From Oxalobacteraceae bacterium (GTDB lineage Bacteria > Pseudomonadota > Gammaproteobacteria > Burkholderiales > Burkholderiaceae_D), in the NCBI GenBank assembly GCA_900299005.1, contig OMID01000078.1, positions 1-52,443 on the forward strand: a DNA stretch of 52,443 nt, given 5' to 3'. The position numbers and the translations under genes are program-made. Shown here in pieces: positions 39,198 through 50,726 of the stretch. Positions within the stretch are counted from its first letter, which is position 1; every line of letters begins with the position of its first letter. The notes under the pieces were generated by a model. The model was not told where the DNA came from, searched no databases, and was given only the letters and a program-made list of their open reading frames with translations.

Positions 39198-40535
39198 ATG
39201 AAGCCAGTCATAGCACTCATCGGTCGACCTAATGTCGGCAAGTCAACCCTGTTCAATCGCCTCACACGGAGCCGCGATGCGCTGGTGGCTGACCTGCCGG
39301 GCCTGACTCGCGATCGTCACTATGGGGAAGGCAGGATAGGTGCGCGACCTTTTCTCGTGATCGATACCGGTGGCTTTGAGCCAGTGGCCAAGGATGGCAT
39401 CTTGCATGAGATGGCCAAACAGACCAAGCAAGCCGTCGTCGAGGCCGATGTGGTTGTCTTCATGGTCGATGGTCGTCAGGGACTGACGCCACATGACAAG
39501 ACCATTACTGATTTTCTCCGCAAGTCCGGCCGACGGGTCATGCTGGTGGTGAACAAATCCGAGGGTATGAAGTACACCTCTGTCACGGCGGATTTTTATG
39601 AATTGGGTCTGGGAGATCCATATGTGATTTCGGCTGCGCACGGCGATGGTGTTGTCGATCTCGTTGAGCAGGCGCTCGATCTGGTGAGAGAGGGACGCTC
39701 AGAGGAAGAGGAAGACCCTCCTGCCGTCAAAGGGGTACGGATTGCCATCGTCGGTCGGCCCAATGTCGGCAAGTCCACGATGGTCAATACCTTGCTCGGC
39801 GAAGAGCGCGTGATCGCATTTGATCTGCCTGGCACCACGCGCGACTCGATAGAGATACCGTTTGAGCGGCACGGCAGACACTACTCATTGATCGATACTG
39901 CGGGCATACGGCGCAAGGGCAAGGTGTTCGAGGCGATAGAAAAATTCTCTGTTGTTAAAACCCTGCAATCGATTTCGGAAGCGAATGTAGTGCTGCTGCT
40001 GCTTGACGCACAGCAGGATATCTCTGAGCAGGACGCGCACATTGCCGGGTTTGTTCTTGAGGCAGGTCGCGCGCTGGTTGTGGGCATCAACAAATGGGAT
40101 GGATTAACCTCAGATCAGCGTGAGCATATCAAGCGCGAAATCGATCGTAAGCTGGGTTTCCTGGCGTTCGCAAAAATGCATTTCATATCGGCGCTCAAAG
40201 CCACAGGTATCGTTCCGCTCATGAAGTCCATCGATGCCGCTTATTCCGCGGCGATGGCGAAGCTGCCCACGCCCCAGCTCACGCGTGCTTTGCAGGAGGC
40301 AATCGACCATCAGCAACCCCGTCGTAAAGGATCGGTCAGACCCAAACTCCGCTATGCACATCAAGGGGGGCAGAATCCGCCTGTGATTGTCATTCACGGT
40401 AATGCGCTGGAGGCGATTGATGCGAATTACAAACGGTATCTGGAGAAACATTTTCGTGAAAGTTTCTCTCTCACCGGTACACCGTTGCGAATCGAGTTGC
40501 GTTCGGGGAAAAACCCTTTTTCCCGTCCGGAATAG
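39198..40535 (+). CDS. der: Ribosome biogenesis GTPase Der (EngA)
   Basis: Der has two tandem GTPase domains and acts in 50S subunit assembly. The 445-residue product has P-loops GRPNVGKST at 9-17 and again at 186-194, NKSE and NKWD as the base-specificity motifs, DLPGTTRDS and DTAGIRRKG as switch regions, and a KH-like C-terminal domain ending [19 protein letters not shown] chose the ATG at 39198, which follows cggag; an upstream in-frame GTG lacks similarity. hfq lies 216 bases downstream with its own likely promoter. Confidence 0.98.
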   Translation: MKPVIALIGRPNVGKSTLFNRLTRSRDALVADLPGLTRDRHYGEGRIGARPFLVIDTGGFEPVAKDGILHEMAKQTKQAVVEADVVVFMVDGRQGLTPHDKTITDFLRKSGRRVMLVVNKSEGMKYTSVTADFYELGLGDPYVISAAHGDGVVDLVEQALDLVREGRSEEEEDPPAVKGVRIAIVGRPNVGKSTMVNTLLGEERVIAFDLPGTTRDSIEIPFERHGRHYSLIDTAGIRRKGKVFEAIEKFSVVKTLQSISEANVVLLLLDAQQDISEQDAHIAGFVLEAGRALVVGINKWDGLTSDQREHIKREIDRKLGFLAFAKMHFISALKATGIVPLMKSIDAAYSAAMAKLPTPQLTRALQEAIDHQQPRRKGSVRPKLRYAHQGGQNPPVIVIHGNALEAIDANYKRYLEKHFRESFSLTGTPLRIELRSGKNPFSRPE

Positions 40536-40640
40536 CGTCGATCAAAACCTTTGGGTCGACGCGTAATTTTGTCGCTTAGAAACCTTCCGCTTTTCTATTG
40601 GGCCATGCCCTCCGCCGCTTTGTTTTTTCTCGGCTGTCGT

Positions 40641-40670
40641 TTGCCAGCCTGTGGCAAAATCGATTACATT
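40641..40670 (+). promoter_or_regulatory. Candidate hfq promoter
   Basis: The hexamers ttgcca (40641-40646) and tacatt (40665-40670) are 18 bases apart, about 82 bases before the hfq ATG, in the only sizeable gap in this part of the gene series. Confidence 0.45.
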
Positions 40671-40751
40671 CGCGTCGTGGACCTTTTTCTGGTGCTTGTA
40701 CTTTTTTGCACCATCCCAATCTGCTGAACTTGACAATAAAACGGAGCATCC

Positions 40752-40988
40752 ATGAGCAATAAAGGGCAACTGCTTCAGGATCCTTTCCTGAATGCCTTAC
40801 GAAAAGAGCACGTTCCTGTTTCCATCTATCTGGTGAATGGCATCAAACTACAGGGACACGTGGAGTCGTTTGATCAGTACGTTGTGCTGCTGCGCAATAC
40901 CGTGACGCAAATGGTGTACAAGCACGCGATCTCTACGGTCGTGCCCGCGCGCGCCGTCAACTTGAACTCCGATTCTGATTCCGAATAA
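40752..40988 (+). CDS. hfq: RNA chaperone Hfq
   Basis: Hfq is a hexameric Sm-like protein that pairs small RNAs with mRNAs. The 78-residue product begins [20 protein letters not shown], has the Sm1 motif [17 protein letters not shown]-like stretch and the Sm2 [10 protein letters not shown] with the U-binding YKHA. The C-terminal tail is short and ends in an acidic DSDSDSE. E. coli Hfq has a longer tail (102 residues), while betaproteobacterial Hfq is usually this size. The ATG at 40752 follows aacggag. hflX follows after 33 bases, as in the conserved hfq-hflX-hflKC order. Confidence 0.98.
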   Translation: MSNKGQLLQDPFLNALRKEHVPVSIYLVNGIKLQGHVESFDQYVVLLRNTVTQMVYKHAISTVVPARAVNLNSDSDSE

Positions 40989-41021
40989 GCCAACGAGGCC
41001 TCACCGGCCGGAATTCGTTTG

Positions 41022-42164
41022 ATGAGAGCCGCGCTCGTCGGTGTTGATTTTGGCAAGGGGGACTTCCTTGCCAGTCTCGAGGAGCTTGCCCTTTTGGCAA
41101 AATCTGCTGGTGTCGAGCCGATCGCCAGCGTTACCGGGCGTCGCGCCGGGCCGGATGCCGCGCTTTTTGTCGGCTCCGGCAAAGCCGATGAAATCCATGA
41201 CACCGTGACCGACCTCGGTCTTGATCTGGTCATCTTCAACCACGCGCTCTCACCTGCGCAACAGCGTAACCTTGAGCGTCATCTGAAGGTCAGGGTGGTT
41301 GACCGCACCAGCCTCATCCTCGATATTTTCGCGCAGCGTGCCCAGAGCCACGAGGGCAAGGTACAAGTCGAGCTGGCTCAGCTTAAGCATCTGGCAACGC
41401 GCCTCGTCCGAGGTTGGACGCACCTTGAACGTCAGAAGGGGGGCATTGGTTTGCGGGGGCCCGGCGAGACGCAGCTCGAAACCGACCGGCGGCTCATCGG
41501 TGCTCGGGTAAAGATGCTCCAGTCCAAGCTAGACAAGCTGCAACGCCAACGTATCACGCAGCGTCGCGCTCGCGAGCGCAATCACACGTTTTCTGTCTCG
41601 GTGGTCGGTTATACCAATGCGGGCAAGTCAACCTTGTTCAACAACATGACCAAGGCAGGCGTGTATGCGGCCAATCAGCTATTTGCGACCTTGGACACCA
41701 CCTCTCGTCGCGTGCATTTGGGTGAGGCCGGCAGCGTAGTCGTCTCTGATACCGTCGGATTCATTCGCGACTTGCCCACCCAGCTGGTAGCAGCGTTTCG
41801 AGCAACCCTGGAGGAGACCATTCATGCAGATCTGCTGCTGCATGTCGTCGATGCGGCCAGCCCGGTGCGCAATGAGCAAATCGAGCAGGTCGATGCAGTT
41901 CTGGCCGAGATTGGCGCTAACCATGTTCCCCAAATACTGGTCTGGAACAAGATCGATCTGGCCGGCCTGTCGCCGTCAATCGAGCGTGATGAATATGATA
42001 AAATTCGCCGGGTTTTTACCAGTGCTCATACGGGTGAAGGCATCGATTTGCTGAGGCAGGCGATTGCCGAATACGGACAGGCGACTGGCAGCGATCCCGG
42101 GCGTACTCCGTCTGACGATCCCAGAGTCGATGGTGCCGGGCTTGCGTATGGCTCCAGCACCTGA
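41022..42164 (+). CDS. hflX: GTPase HflX
   Basis: HflX is a ribosome-associated GTPase that splits stalled 70S ribosomes under stress. The 380-residue product has the glycine-rich N-terminal nucleotide-binding domain (ITGRRAGPDAALFVGSGKAD-type segment), the conserved KGGIGLRGPGETQLETDRR linker, and a GTPase domain with P-loop GYTNAGKST (196-204), DTVGFI and NKID. I chose the ATG at 41022; a TTG lies one codon upstream. Its last bases read into the region used by the hflK frame. Confidence 0.96.
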   Translation: MRAALVGVDFGKGDFLASLEELALLAKSAGVEPIASVTGRRAGPDAALFVGSGKADEIHDTVTDLGLDLVIFNHALSPAQQRNLERHLKVRVVDRTSLILDIFAQRAQSHEGKVQVELAQLKHLATRLVRGWTHLERQKGGIGLRGPGETQLETDRRLIGARVKMLQSKLDKLQRQRITQRRARERNHTFSVSVVGYTNAGKSTLFNNMTKAGVYAANQLFATLDTTSRRVHLGEAGSVVVSDTVGFIRDLPTQLVAAFRATLEETIHADLLLHVVDAASPVRNEQIEQVDAVLAEIGANHVPQILVWNKIDLAGLSPSIERDEYDKIRRVFTSAHTGEGIDLLRQAIAEYGQATGSDPGRTPSDDPRVDGAGLAYGSST

Positions 42165-42243
42165 CCATGGTGGCGACGGTCACCGCGGCGGGGTCGGCGT
42201 TTCACTCAAGATGAAAAAAGACCATAACGCGGAACGCGACAGC

Positions 42244-43518
42244 ATGCTCGGACCCCTTCTTAACAAATTTCGTCTGCTTTTTTCGCTGAATGATCCCCGC
42301 TGGGGTAGAGGCTCCAATGACGATGCCCAAGAACCTCGGCAGAACAATCAGCGTCCCAGCGACGGCCCACCCGACCTCGACCAGCTCTGGCGCGATTTCA
42401 ATCAGCGCCTGAACCGTCTGTTCGGTGGCAAGGGAGGCGGTCGCGGTGGCGATGGCGGCTTGTCCCCTGACCCTCGCGGTGCAGGCATCAGTGCCGGTGT
42501 CGTCGCAACCGTGATAGCTTTCCTCTGGCTGGTCAGCGGCTTTTTCATCGTTCAGGAAGGTCAGACCGGTGTGATCATGACCTTCGGCAAATTCAGTCAT
42601 TCCACCCAACCCGGTTTCAACTGGCGCTGGCCCTATCCCATTCAGACACACGAAGTCGTCAACCTCTCGCAGGTGCGAACTGTTGAAGTCGGTTACCGCG
42701 GTAACGTGCGTAACAAGCTTGCTCGCGAATCACTGATGCTGACCGACGATGAGAACATCATTGATATTCAATTCGCCGTTCAATACCGTCTGAAGGACGC
42801 ATCTGAATGGGTCTTTAACAACCGTGATCAGGAAGACACGGTCAAAGAAGTGGCAGAGACCGCGATCCGCGAGATTGTCGGCAAGAGCAAGATGGACTTC
42901 GTGCTCTACGAAGGCCGCGAGAAGGTTGCATTTGATACCAGCGCACTGATGCAGCAGATTCTTGACCGCTACAAGATCGGCGTACTGGTCACCAACGTGA
43001 CCATGCAGGCAGTTCAACCTCCTGAGCAGGTACAAGCGGCTTTCGATGATGCCGTCAAAGCAGGACAGGACCGCGAGCGCCAGAAAAACGAAGGGCAGGC
43101 CTACGCGAACGACATTGTTCCGCGTGCGCGCGGCGCCGCATCCCGGTTGCTCCAGGAATCCGAAGGCTATCGTTCACGCGTTGTCGCCAATGCCGAGGGT
43201 GAGGCATCGCGCTTCACCAAGATTCTCGCCGAGTACCAGAAAGCGCCGGGCGTCACGCGCGATCGCATGTACATCGAGGCCATGCAGCAGATCTTCACCA
43301 GCACAACCAAGATCATGGTCGACACCAAGGCGAACAACAGCATGATCTATCTGCCGCTCGACAAGCTCATTGCGCAGACCGCCGCCGAATCTGCCGCAGC
43401 GCTGCAGCAGGCGCCTGCGCCATCGACAGACAGCGCACCACCTTCACCCGAAGGTGCCAGGCTTTCCGAACCCAGGCCGCGCGACAGCCGAAGCTCACGT
43501 GACCGGGAGACTCGCTGA
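42244..43518 (+). CDS. hflK: FtsH protease regulator HflK
   Basis: HflK, with HflC, forms a large membrane ring around FtsH. From the ATG at 42244 the product is 424 residues: the usual start region FSLNDPRWGRGS, a PPDLDQLWRDFNQRLNRLFGG segment, a Gly-rich linker, one membrane helix (about 80-100: VVATVIAFLWLVSGFFIV) and an SPFH/band 7 domain (about 100-350) followed by a Pro/Ser-rich tail. The frame is open upstream, with possible starts at 42211 and inside hflX; no start has a clear ribosome-binding site, so the exact N-terminus is uncertain. The stop overlaps hflC (tgatg). Confidence 0.93.
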   Translation: MLGPLLNKFRLLFSLNDPRWGRGSNDDAQEPRQNNQRPSDGPPDLDQLWRDFNQRLNRLFGGKGGGRGGDGGLSPDPRGAGISAGVVATVIAFLWLVSGFFIVQEGQTGVIMTFGKFSHSTQPGFNWRWPYPIQTHEVVNLSQVRTVEVGYRGNVRNKLARESLMLTDDENIIDIQFAVQYRLKDASEWVFNNRDQEDTVKEVAETAIREIVGKSKMDFVLYEGREKVAFDTSALMQQILDRYKIGVLVTNVTMQAVQPPEQVQAAFDDAVKAGQDRERQKNEGQAYANDIVPRARGAASRLLQESEGYRSRVVANAEGEASRFTKILAEYQKAPGVTRDRMYIEAMQQIFTSTTKIMVDTKANNSMIYLPLDKLIAQTAAESAAALQQAPAPSTDSAPPSPEGARLSEPRPRDSRSSRDRETR

Positions 43519-44396
43519 TGAACCGCCTGATCTCCACCGTCATCGCCAGCCTGATAGCGCTGGCAATACTGATGTCCACCCTGTTCGTCGTCGACCAGCG
43601 ACAGTTCGCGATCGTGTTCGCGCTGGGGGAAGTCAAGCAGGTCATCAAGGAACCCGGACTGCACTTCAAGCTGCCGCCGCCATTTCAAAATGTGATCTTC
43701 CTCGACAAGCGTATCCTCACGCTGGATACGCCCGAGCCTGATCGCTTCATCACCGCTGAGAAAAAGAACATCCTCGTTGATGCGTTCGTCAAATGGCGAA
43801 TTGTCGATCCACGTCTTTATTTCATCAGCTTTGGTGGCGACGAGCGCCGAGCACAGGATCGCATGGCGCAAATCGTCAAGGCGGCGCTGAACGAGGAGAT
43901 CACCAAGCGCACCGTTCGCGAGGTCATCTCAGGTGAGCGTGGAAAGGTCATGGATGCCATTCGGGCCAAAGTGTCCGAAGAGGTCAAGCAGATTGGCGGT
44001 CAGATCGTCGATGTGCGTCTCAAGCGTGTCGACTATGTCGAGCAGATCAATAATTCTGTCTACGAGCGAATGAAGTCCGAGCGTGCTCGCGTGGCTAATG
44101 AATTGCGTTCGACGGGTGCGGCTGAATCAGAAAAAATACGTGCTGATGCTGACCGTCAGCGGACCGTGATACTCGCCGAGGCCTATCGTCAGGCTGAGTC
44201 GATTCGTGGTGAAGGCGACGCCAAGGCCGCGCGTATTTATGCGCAGGCCTTTGGCCAGAATCCGGATTTCTACAAGTTCTCACGTAGCCTGGAGGCGTAT
44301 CGCGAGAGCTTCAAGACCCGCAGCGATGTGTTGCTGATCGATCCCAATTCGGAGTTCCTGAAGTACTTCAAGGCGCCCGGCGGTGCCCGCAAATAA
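43518..44396 (+). CDS. hflC: FtsH protease regulator HflC
   Basis: HflC is the partner of HflK. The 292-residue product has an N-terminal membrane anchor (LISTVIASLIALAILMSTLFVV) followed by an SPFH/band 7 domain with FVVDQRQFAIVFALGEVKQV and the helical VDVRLKRVDYVEQINNSVYE region, then GDAKAARIYAQAFGQNPDFY and SFKTRSDVLLIDP, both typical of HflC. It starts on the last base of the hflK stop, so translation is coupled and the two proteins are made together. Confidence 0.97.
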   Translation: MNRLISTVIASLIALAILMSTLFVVDQRQFAIVFALGEVKQVIKEPGLHFKLPPPFQNVIFLDKRILTLDTPEPDRFITAEKKNILVDAFVKWRIVDPRLYFISFGGDERRAQDRMAQIVKAALNEEITKRTVREVISGERGKVMDAIRAKVSEEVKQIGGQIVDVRLKRVDYVEQINNSVYERMKSERARVANELRSTGAAESEKIRADADRQRTVILAEAYRQAESIRGEGDAKAARIYAQAFGQNPDFYKFSRSLEAYRESFKTRSDVLLIDPNSEFLKYFKAPGGARK

Positions 44397-44407
44397 CAGG
44401 TAGCCGG

Positions 44408-44608
44408 GTGTCATCTAGCCTGCTGCTCGCGTTTGGTCTGCTCTGTGTGCTCGAGGGGGCATTTCCCTTTCTGTCACCGGCACGCTGGCGCGAGACTTTC
44501 CTCCAGTTGGCCCGGCTGTCGGATGGCCAGATCCGTTTTTTTGGCTTGGCCGCCATCCTGTTTGGTATCCTGCTCCTCGCTTTTCATTTTGCTGTTTCCG
44601 AGTCCTGA
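44408..44608 (+). CDS. DUF2065 family small membrane protein
   Basis: The 66-residue product has two membrane helices (about 4-22 and 43-62) with the loop [22 protein letters not shown] between them. The order LEGxxPFLxPxxWR then RxxGLxxxxxGxxLL matches DUF2065, found next to hflKC in many proteobacteria. The start is a GTG at 44408, 11 bases after hflC. Its function is unknown; its constant placement beside hflKC hints at a link with the HflKC-FtsH complex. Confidence 0.88.
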   Translation: MSSSLLLAFGLLCVLEGAFPFLSPARWRETFLQLARLSDGQIRFFGLAAILFGILLLAFHFAVSES

Positions 44609-44625
44609 TTCAAGTACAGATCGTC

Positions 44626-47143
<2,518 letters not shown>

Positions 47144-47149
47144 GACATC

Positions 47150-47671
47150 ATGGCTCGGGAGAACAGCGGTGGTTATGGCAATGGCCATCTGTGGGTCTCC
47201 TGGGACGAGTATCACCAGGCGATAGAATCCCTGGCTAAACTCGTGCATCAATCGGGATGGCAGTTCGATCAGGCCTTGTGTCTGGCACGCGGTGGCCTCA
47301 GGCCCGGCGATGTCTTTTCTCGACTGTTCAAAGTGCCGCTGGCGATTCTCTCGACCAGCTCATATCGTGAAGTCTCTGGCACGCAACGTGGCGAGCTCGA
47401 TGTTGCCAGCAGTATCACCTCAACAGCGGGACCGCTGAGCGGACGGATATTGTTGATTGACGACCTCGTTGACTCCGGCGTCACGATGGAACGTGTGCAA
47501 GAGCAACTCAAGCTGCAATGTCCTGACGTCACCGAGGTGCGCTCTGCCGTGATCTGGTACAAGGCCTGCTCGGTGATGCGCCCCGATTACTACGTGGAGT
47601 ATCTATCAGACAGCCCATGGGTACACCAGCCGTTCGAGCAGTATGACGACTTGACACCCGCGAAACTCTGA
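47150..47671 (+). CDS. Phosphoribosyltransferase (PRTase domain protein)
   Basis: The 173-residue product has a type I phosphoribosyltransferase fold with the PRPP-binding loop GRILLIDDLVDSGVTMERV and the early CLARGGLRPGDVFSRLF segment, close to xanthine/hypoxanthine-guanine type enzymes. Such a gene often follows purA in betaproteobacteria. Base specificity cannot be read from the sequence; a role in purine salvage is likely. The ATG at 47150 follows the purA stop by six bases. Confidence 0.88.
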   Translation: MARENSGGYGNGHLWVSWDEYHQAIESLAKLVHQSGWQFDQALCLARGGLRPGDVFSRLFKVPLAILSTSSYREVSGTQRGELDVASSITSTAGPLSGRILLIDDLVDSGVTMERVQEQLKLQCPDVTEVRSAVIWYKACSVMRPDYYVEYLSDSPWVHQPFEQYDDLTPAKL

Positions 47672-47716
47672 CCCGCTCTGAGAAAATTCGTTCCTGCTAC
47701 TGACAACGAGGCCGCG

Positions 47717-47932
47717 ATGGAAGAGAGGGAACGCTTGCAGCGAACGCTGAATGAATTGAAGGCGACGCAGGCACGTCTGAATCAGTTGGACCAAGAGCAG
47801 TCGGCGCTAATGGAACATCTGGAAAATGCGCGTCGCGCGCAACGCCGTACCACCTACTACCTTGCGGTGGTTCTTGTGTTGTGCGGCGTGATCACGGCAT
47901 GTGTACTGTACGTGCTTGCCCGCAGTTTGTAG
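47717..47932 (+). CDS. Small coiled-coil membrane protein
   Basis: The 71-residue product has an N-terminal coiled coil of about 40 residues (RLQRTLNELKATQARLNQLD, then ENARRAQRR) and a C-terminal membrane helix (about 47-68: YYLAVVLVLCGVITACVLYV), so it would be a tail-anchored inner-membrane protein with its helix in the cytoplasm. I recognise no family. The ATG at 47717 has only weak ribosome-binding sequence (aacgagg). A terminator lies 28 bases after its stop, so it ends the purA series. Confidence 0.6.
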   Translation: MEERERLQRTLNELKATQARLNQLDQEQSALMEHLENARRAQRRTTYYLAVVLVLCGVITACVLYVLARSL

Positions 47933-47959
47933 ACGCACCGATCGTGAATCGGGTATAAA

Positions 47960-47993
47960 AAAAAGAGAGTTTGCTGGCGCGAACTCTCTTTTT
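47960..47993. terminator. Strong bidirectional terminator
   Basis: A 12-bp stem (aaaaagagagtt / aactctcttttt) carries T-runs at both ends, with a 10-base loop that can pair further (gc/gc). It can end rightward transcription from the purA series and leftward transcription of tRNA-Leu. Confidence 0.93.
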
Positions 47994-48000
47994 ACGGATC

Positions 48001-48085
48001 TGGTGCCCACGGAGGGACTCGAACCCCCACACCTTGCGGCACATGGACCTGAACCATGCGCGTCTACCAATTCCGCCACGTGGGC
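48001..48085 (-). tRNA. tRNA-Leu (anticodon CAG)
   Basis: The minus strand gives an 85-nt class II tRNA with encoded CCA (48001-48003). The acceptor pairs gcccacg with cgtgggc. The anticodon stem catgg/ccatg closes loop ttcaggt, giving CAG, which reads CUG. The long variable arm (tgccgcaaggtgt region) is typical of tRNA-Leu, and the T loop is ttcgagt. A near-consensus promoter lies 15 bases upstream and a strong terminator immediately downstream. Confidence 0.97.
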
Positions 48086-48099
48086 TCAAAGAAGGCGAG

Positions 48100-48127
48100 A
48101 TTATAGCGGAATAATCCGTCAAGTCAA
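48100..48127 (-). promoter_or_regulatory. Promoter of tRNA-Leu
   Basis: On the minus strand ttgact (48122-48127) and tataat (48100-48105) are separated by 16 bases, close to the sigma-70 consensus and placed so that transcription begins about 8 bases before the tRNA 5' end. Confidence 0.75.
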
Positions 48128-48189
48128 CCTGAGCACCGGCCAACGCATGCCGAAAAGGCGGTTAATGCTTTGCGCAAGACTGCAAGCAA

Positions 48190-48272
48190 TGGTGCGCTGC
48201 CACTCGAACCCGCTCGCGCTCGACCTTTGCGTTTTTCAGCAAAGGGAACGTTCGTCCGTTACACTACGATAG
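48190..48272 (-). pseudogene. Decayed tRNA-like sequence
   Basis: The minus strand holds pieces that look like a tRNA but do not form a full cloverleaf. There is a D-arm-like tagtgtaacgga, a possible anticodon stem cctttgc/gcaaagg around the A-rich loop tgaaaaac, a T-loop-like ggttcgagt, and a terminal cca preceded by gcgca. The acceptor and T stems do not pair. It lies 105 bases upstream of tRNA-Leu on the same strand. It may be a tRNA remnant or a chance resemblance. Confidence 0.3.
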
Positions 48273-48302
48273 TTATTTCACATTTATTAGTCCTACCATC
48301 TT

Positions 48303-50726
48303 TTGAGCCAATACCCTTACAGCATCCCTAGCAGGGAAGAAATTCTCGGAATACTCCGCAAGGCCTCTGATCCACAGACCGTCGCCTCCATTGCCCGTGC
48401 ATTATCCGTCAAGGAATCCGAACTGGAAGGGCTCAACCGCCGCCTTGCGGCAATGGAGCGAGATGGACAGATAAAGCCGGACCGCAAAGGCCGAGTTCAA
48501 CTAGCCAATACCGCCAACTTCATTGAGGGCCGGGTATCCTGCCATCGCGATGGTTACGGTTTTCTTATTCCTGATGCGGGCGATGATATTTTTCTTCCCG
48601 AAAAGGAGATGCAAAAAGTACTCCATGGTGACCGGGTACAAGTGCGCATCACAGGTACCGACCGCCGTGGCCGTCCCGAGGGCTCAATCGTCGAAGTACT
48701 GGCGCGTGCCAACACACATGTCATTGGCCGGCTCGTATTGGAGAACGGTGTATGGATCGTGGCGCCGGAAGACAAGCGCATCGGTCACGACATACTGCTA
48801 ACGGGTGGTCCCGGCAAGGCCAAGGCAGGACAAGTGGTGAGTGTAGAATTGACCGAGCAACCCTCGCGCTACACCCAGCCTATTGGCAAGATCGCCGAGG
48901 TGCTCGGCGAGATCGATGATCCCGGGATGGAGATCGAGATTGCGGTACGCAAGTATGGTGTGCCGCACGAGTTTTCCGACGATGCCAAGAAACTCGCCGC
49001 CAAACTTCCTTCGGAAGTCAGGCCGGTCGATATTGACGACCGCGTCGATCTGCGTGATGTGCCATTAGTAACTATTGATGGTGAAGATGCGCGGGATTTC
49101 GATGACGCTGTCTATTGCGAACCCGTTAAGCTTGGCCGCATCAAGGCGTATCGACTAATTGTTGCGATCGCGGATGTCAGTCATTACGTCAAGCCCAACG
49201 ATGCGCTTGATCAGGATGCGCTTGAGCGCAGTACCTCGGTCTATTTTCCGCGCCGCGTGATACCGATGCTGCCAGAGAAGTTGTCTAATGGACTGTGTTC
49301 TCTGAACCCGGAGGTCGACAGACTCACGCTGGTCTGCGATGCGGTTATCACTGCCAAGGGCGAGATCAAAGGTTATCAGTTTTATCCGGCTGTGATTCAC
49401 TCCGCAGCCCGGCTCACGTATAACGAGGTCGCGGCCATACTCGGTAATACGCGAGGCCCTGAGGCGGCGCGGCGCGCAGGGTTACTTCCGCATCTTCAGC
49501 ATCTCTATGAGCTCTACATGATCTTGCTACATGCGCGTCATGAGCGTGGCGCGATTGATTTCGAGACAACCGAAACCTATATCGTCTGCAACGCTGCAGG
49601 CAAGATCGAACAGATAATTCCGCGTACTCGAAACGACGCACATCGCCTGATAGAAGAGTGCATGCTGGCCGCTAATGTCTGTGCGGCAGATTTCATGGAA
49701 CGTCATGAGCATGCGGGCGTGTACCGCATCCACGCGGGGCCGACGGAAGAAAAACTCAACCAGTTGCGCACGTTCCTCAAACAGCTCGGCTTGTCACTGG
49801 GGGGAGGTTTGCATCCTGCAGCCTCCGACTATGCCGAGCTGCTGGAAAAGATCAAAGGCAGGCCCGATGCAGTCATGCTGCAGACCATGCTGCTTCGATC
49901 GATGCAGCAGGCGGTCTACAGTCCCGATAATATCGGCCACTTCGGATTGTCGTACGACGCCTATGCGCATTTCACCAGCCCGATCCGCCGCTACCCTGAT
50001 CTACTCACTCACCGAGTGATCAAGGCCATCCTGCAGGGGAAGCGCTATCACCCCAAAGGCATCGCGACCGAAGACCTCAATCTGCAGCTCTCTCCCGCTG
50101 CGCGCAAGATGCAGGCCAAAGACCGCGCTGCGGGCAAGCGCAAGGCCGAAGGCGATCTCGCCATTTGGGAATCGCTGGGCATTCATTGCTCTGCGAATGA
50201 GCGCCGCGCCGATGAAGCATCGCGGGATGTCGAGGCCTGGCTGAAGTGCTATTTTGTACGCGACAAACTGGGTGAAGAATTCACGGGCACGATCTCGGGT
50301 GTGGCGTCATTCGGTATTTTCGTTCAGCTGGATGCTTTGTTCATTGAGGGCATGGTGCACGTCACAGACTTGGGCGCTGATTATTTCCAGTATGACGAAG
50401 CGCGCCATGAACTGCGTGGAGAGCGCACCGGTATTCGGTATCAATTAACCGATCGGGTCACCGTGCAGGTCAGTCGTGTTGACCTCGATGCGCGCCGCAT
50501 TGATTTGCGCCTTGTGCACGAGCCCGGTATACGAACGCAGGTCAAGAACGAAGCGAGACGTGCTGACGACATGCATGCGCGCACGGGTAATTTCGGGGCG
50601 AAAAAGGCGGCCAAGAAGGCCTCCAAAAAGAAAGCGGCACCTGCCAAACCAGCCACGGCCAAGGCGCGCACGGCAGCGCGTGCGGTCAAGTCAGGGGCGC
50701 GTAGCGGTCGCAAGAAGCGAAAATGA
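48303..50726 (+). CDS. rnr: Ribonuclease R
   Basis: RNase R is a processive 3'-5' exoribonuclease able to degrade structured RNA. The 807-residue product has an N-terminal winged helix ([20 protein letters not shown]), two cold-shock domains, the RNB catalytic domain with acidic residues 262-268 (DARDFDD), an S1 domain (about 650-735) and a Lys/Ala-rich tail. The start is TTG at 48303: an in-frame stop at 48288-48290 leaves no upstream ATG, and family similarity begins at this point. No ribosome-binding site is visible. rlmB overlaps its end by four bases. Confidence 0.95.
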   Translation: MSQYPYSIPSREEILGILRKASDPQTVASIARALSVKESELEGLNRRLAAMERDGQIKPDRKGRVQLANTANFIEGRVSCHRDGYGFLIPDAGDDIFLPEKEMQKVLHGDRVQVRITGTDRRGRPEGSIVEVLARANTHVIGRLVLENGVWIVAPEDKRIGHDILLTGGPGKAKAGQVVSVELTEQPSRYTQPIGKIAEVLGEIDDPGMEIEIAVRKYGVPHEFSDDAKKLAAKLPSEVRPVDIDDRVDLRDVPLVTIDGEDARDFDDAVYCEPVKLGRIKAYRLIVAIADVSHYVKPNDALDQDALERSTSVYFPRRVIPMLPEKLSNGLCSLNPEVDRLTLVCDAVITAKGEIKGYQFYPAVIHSAARLTYNEVAAILGNTRGPEAARRAGLLPHLQHLYELYMILLHARHERGAIDFETTETYIVCNAAGKIEQIIPRTRNDAHRLIEECMLAANVCAADFMERHEHAGVYRIHAGPTEEKLNQLRTFLKQLGLSLGGGLHPAASDYAELLEKIKGRPDAVMLQTMLLRSMQQAVYSPDNIGHFGLSYDAYAHFTSPIRRYPDLLTHRVIKAILQGKRYHPKGIATEDLNLQLSPAARKMQAKDRAAGKRKAEGDLAIWESLGIHCSANERRADEASRDVEAWLKCYFVRDKLGEEFTGTISGVASFGIFVQLDALFIEGMVHVTDLGADYFQYDEARHELRGERTGIRYQLTDRVTVQVSRVDLDARRIDLRLVHEPGIRTQVKNEARRADDMHARTGNFGAKKAAKKASKKKAAPAKPATAKARTAARAVKSGARSGRKKRK

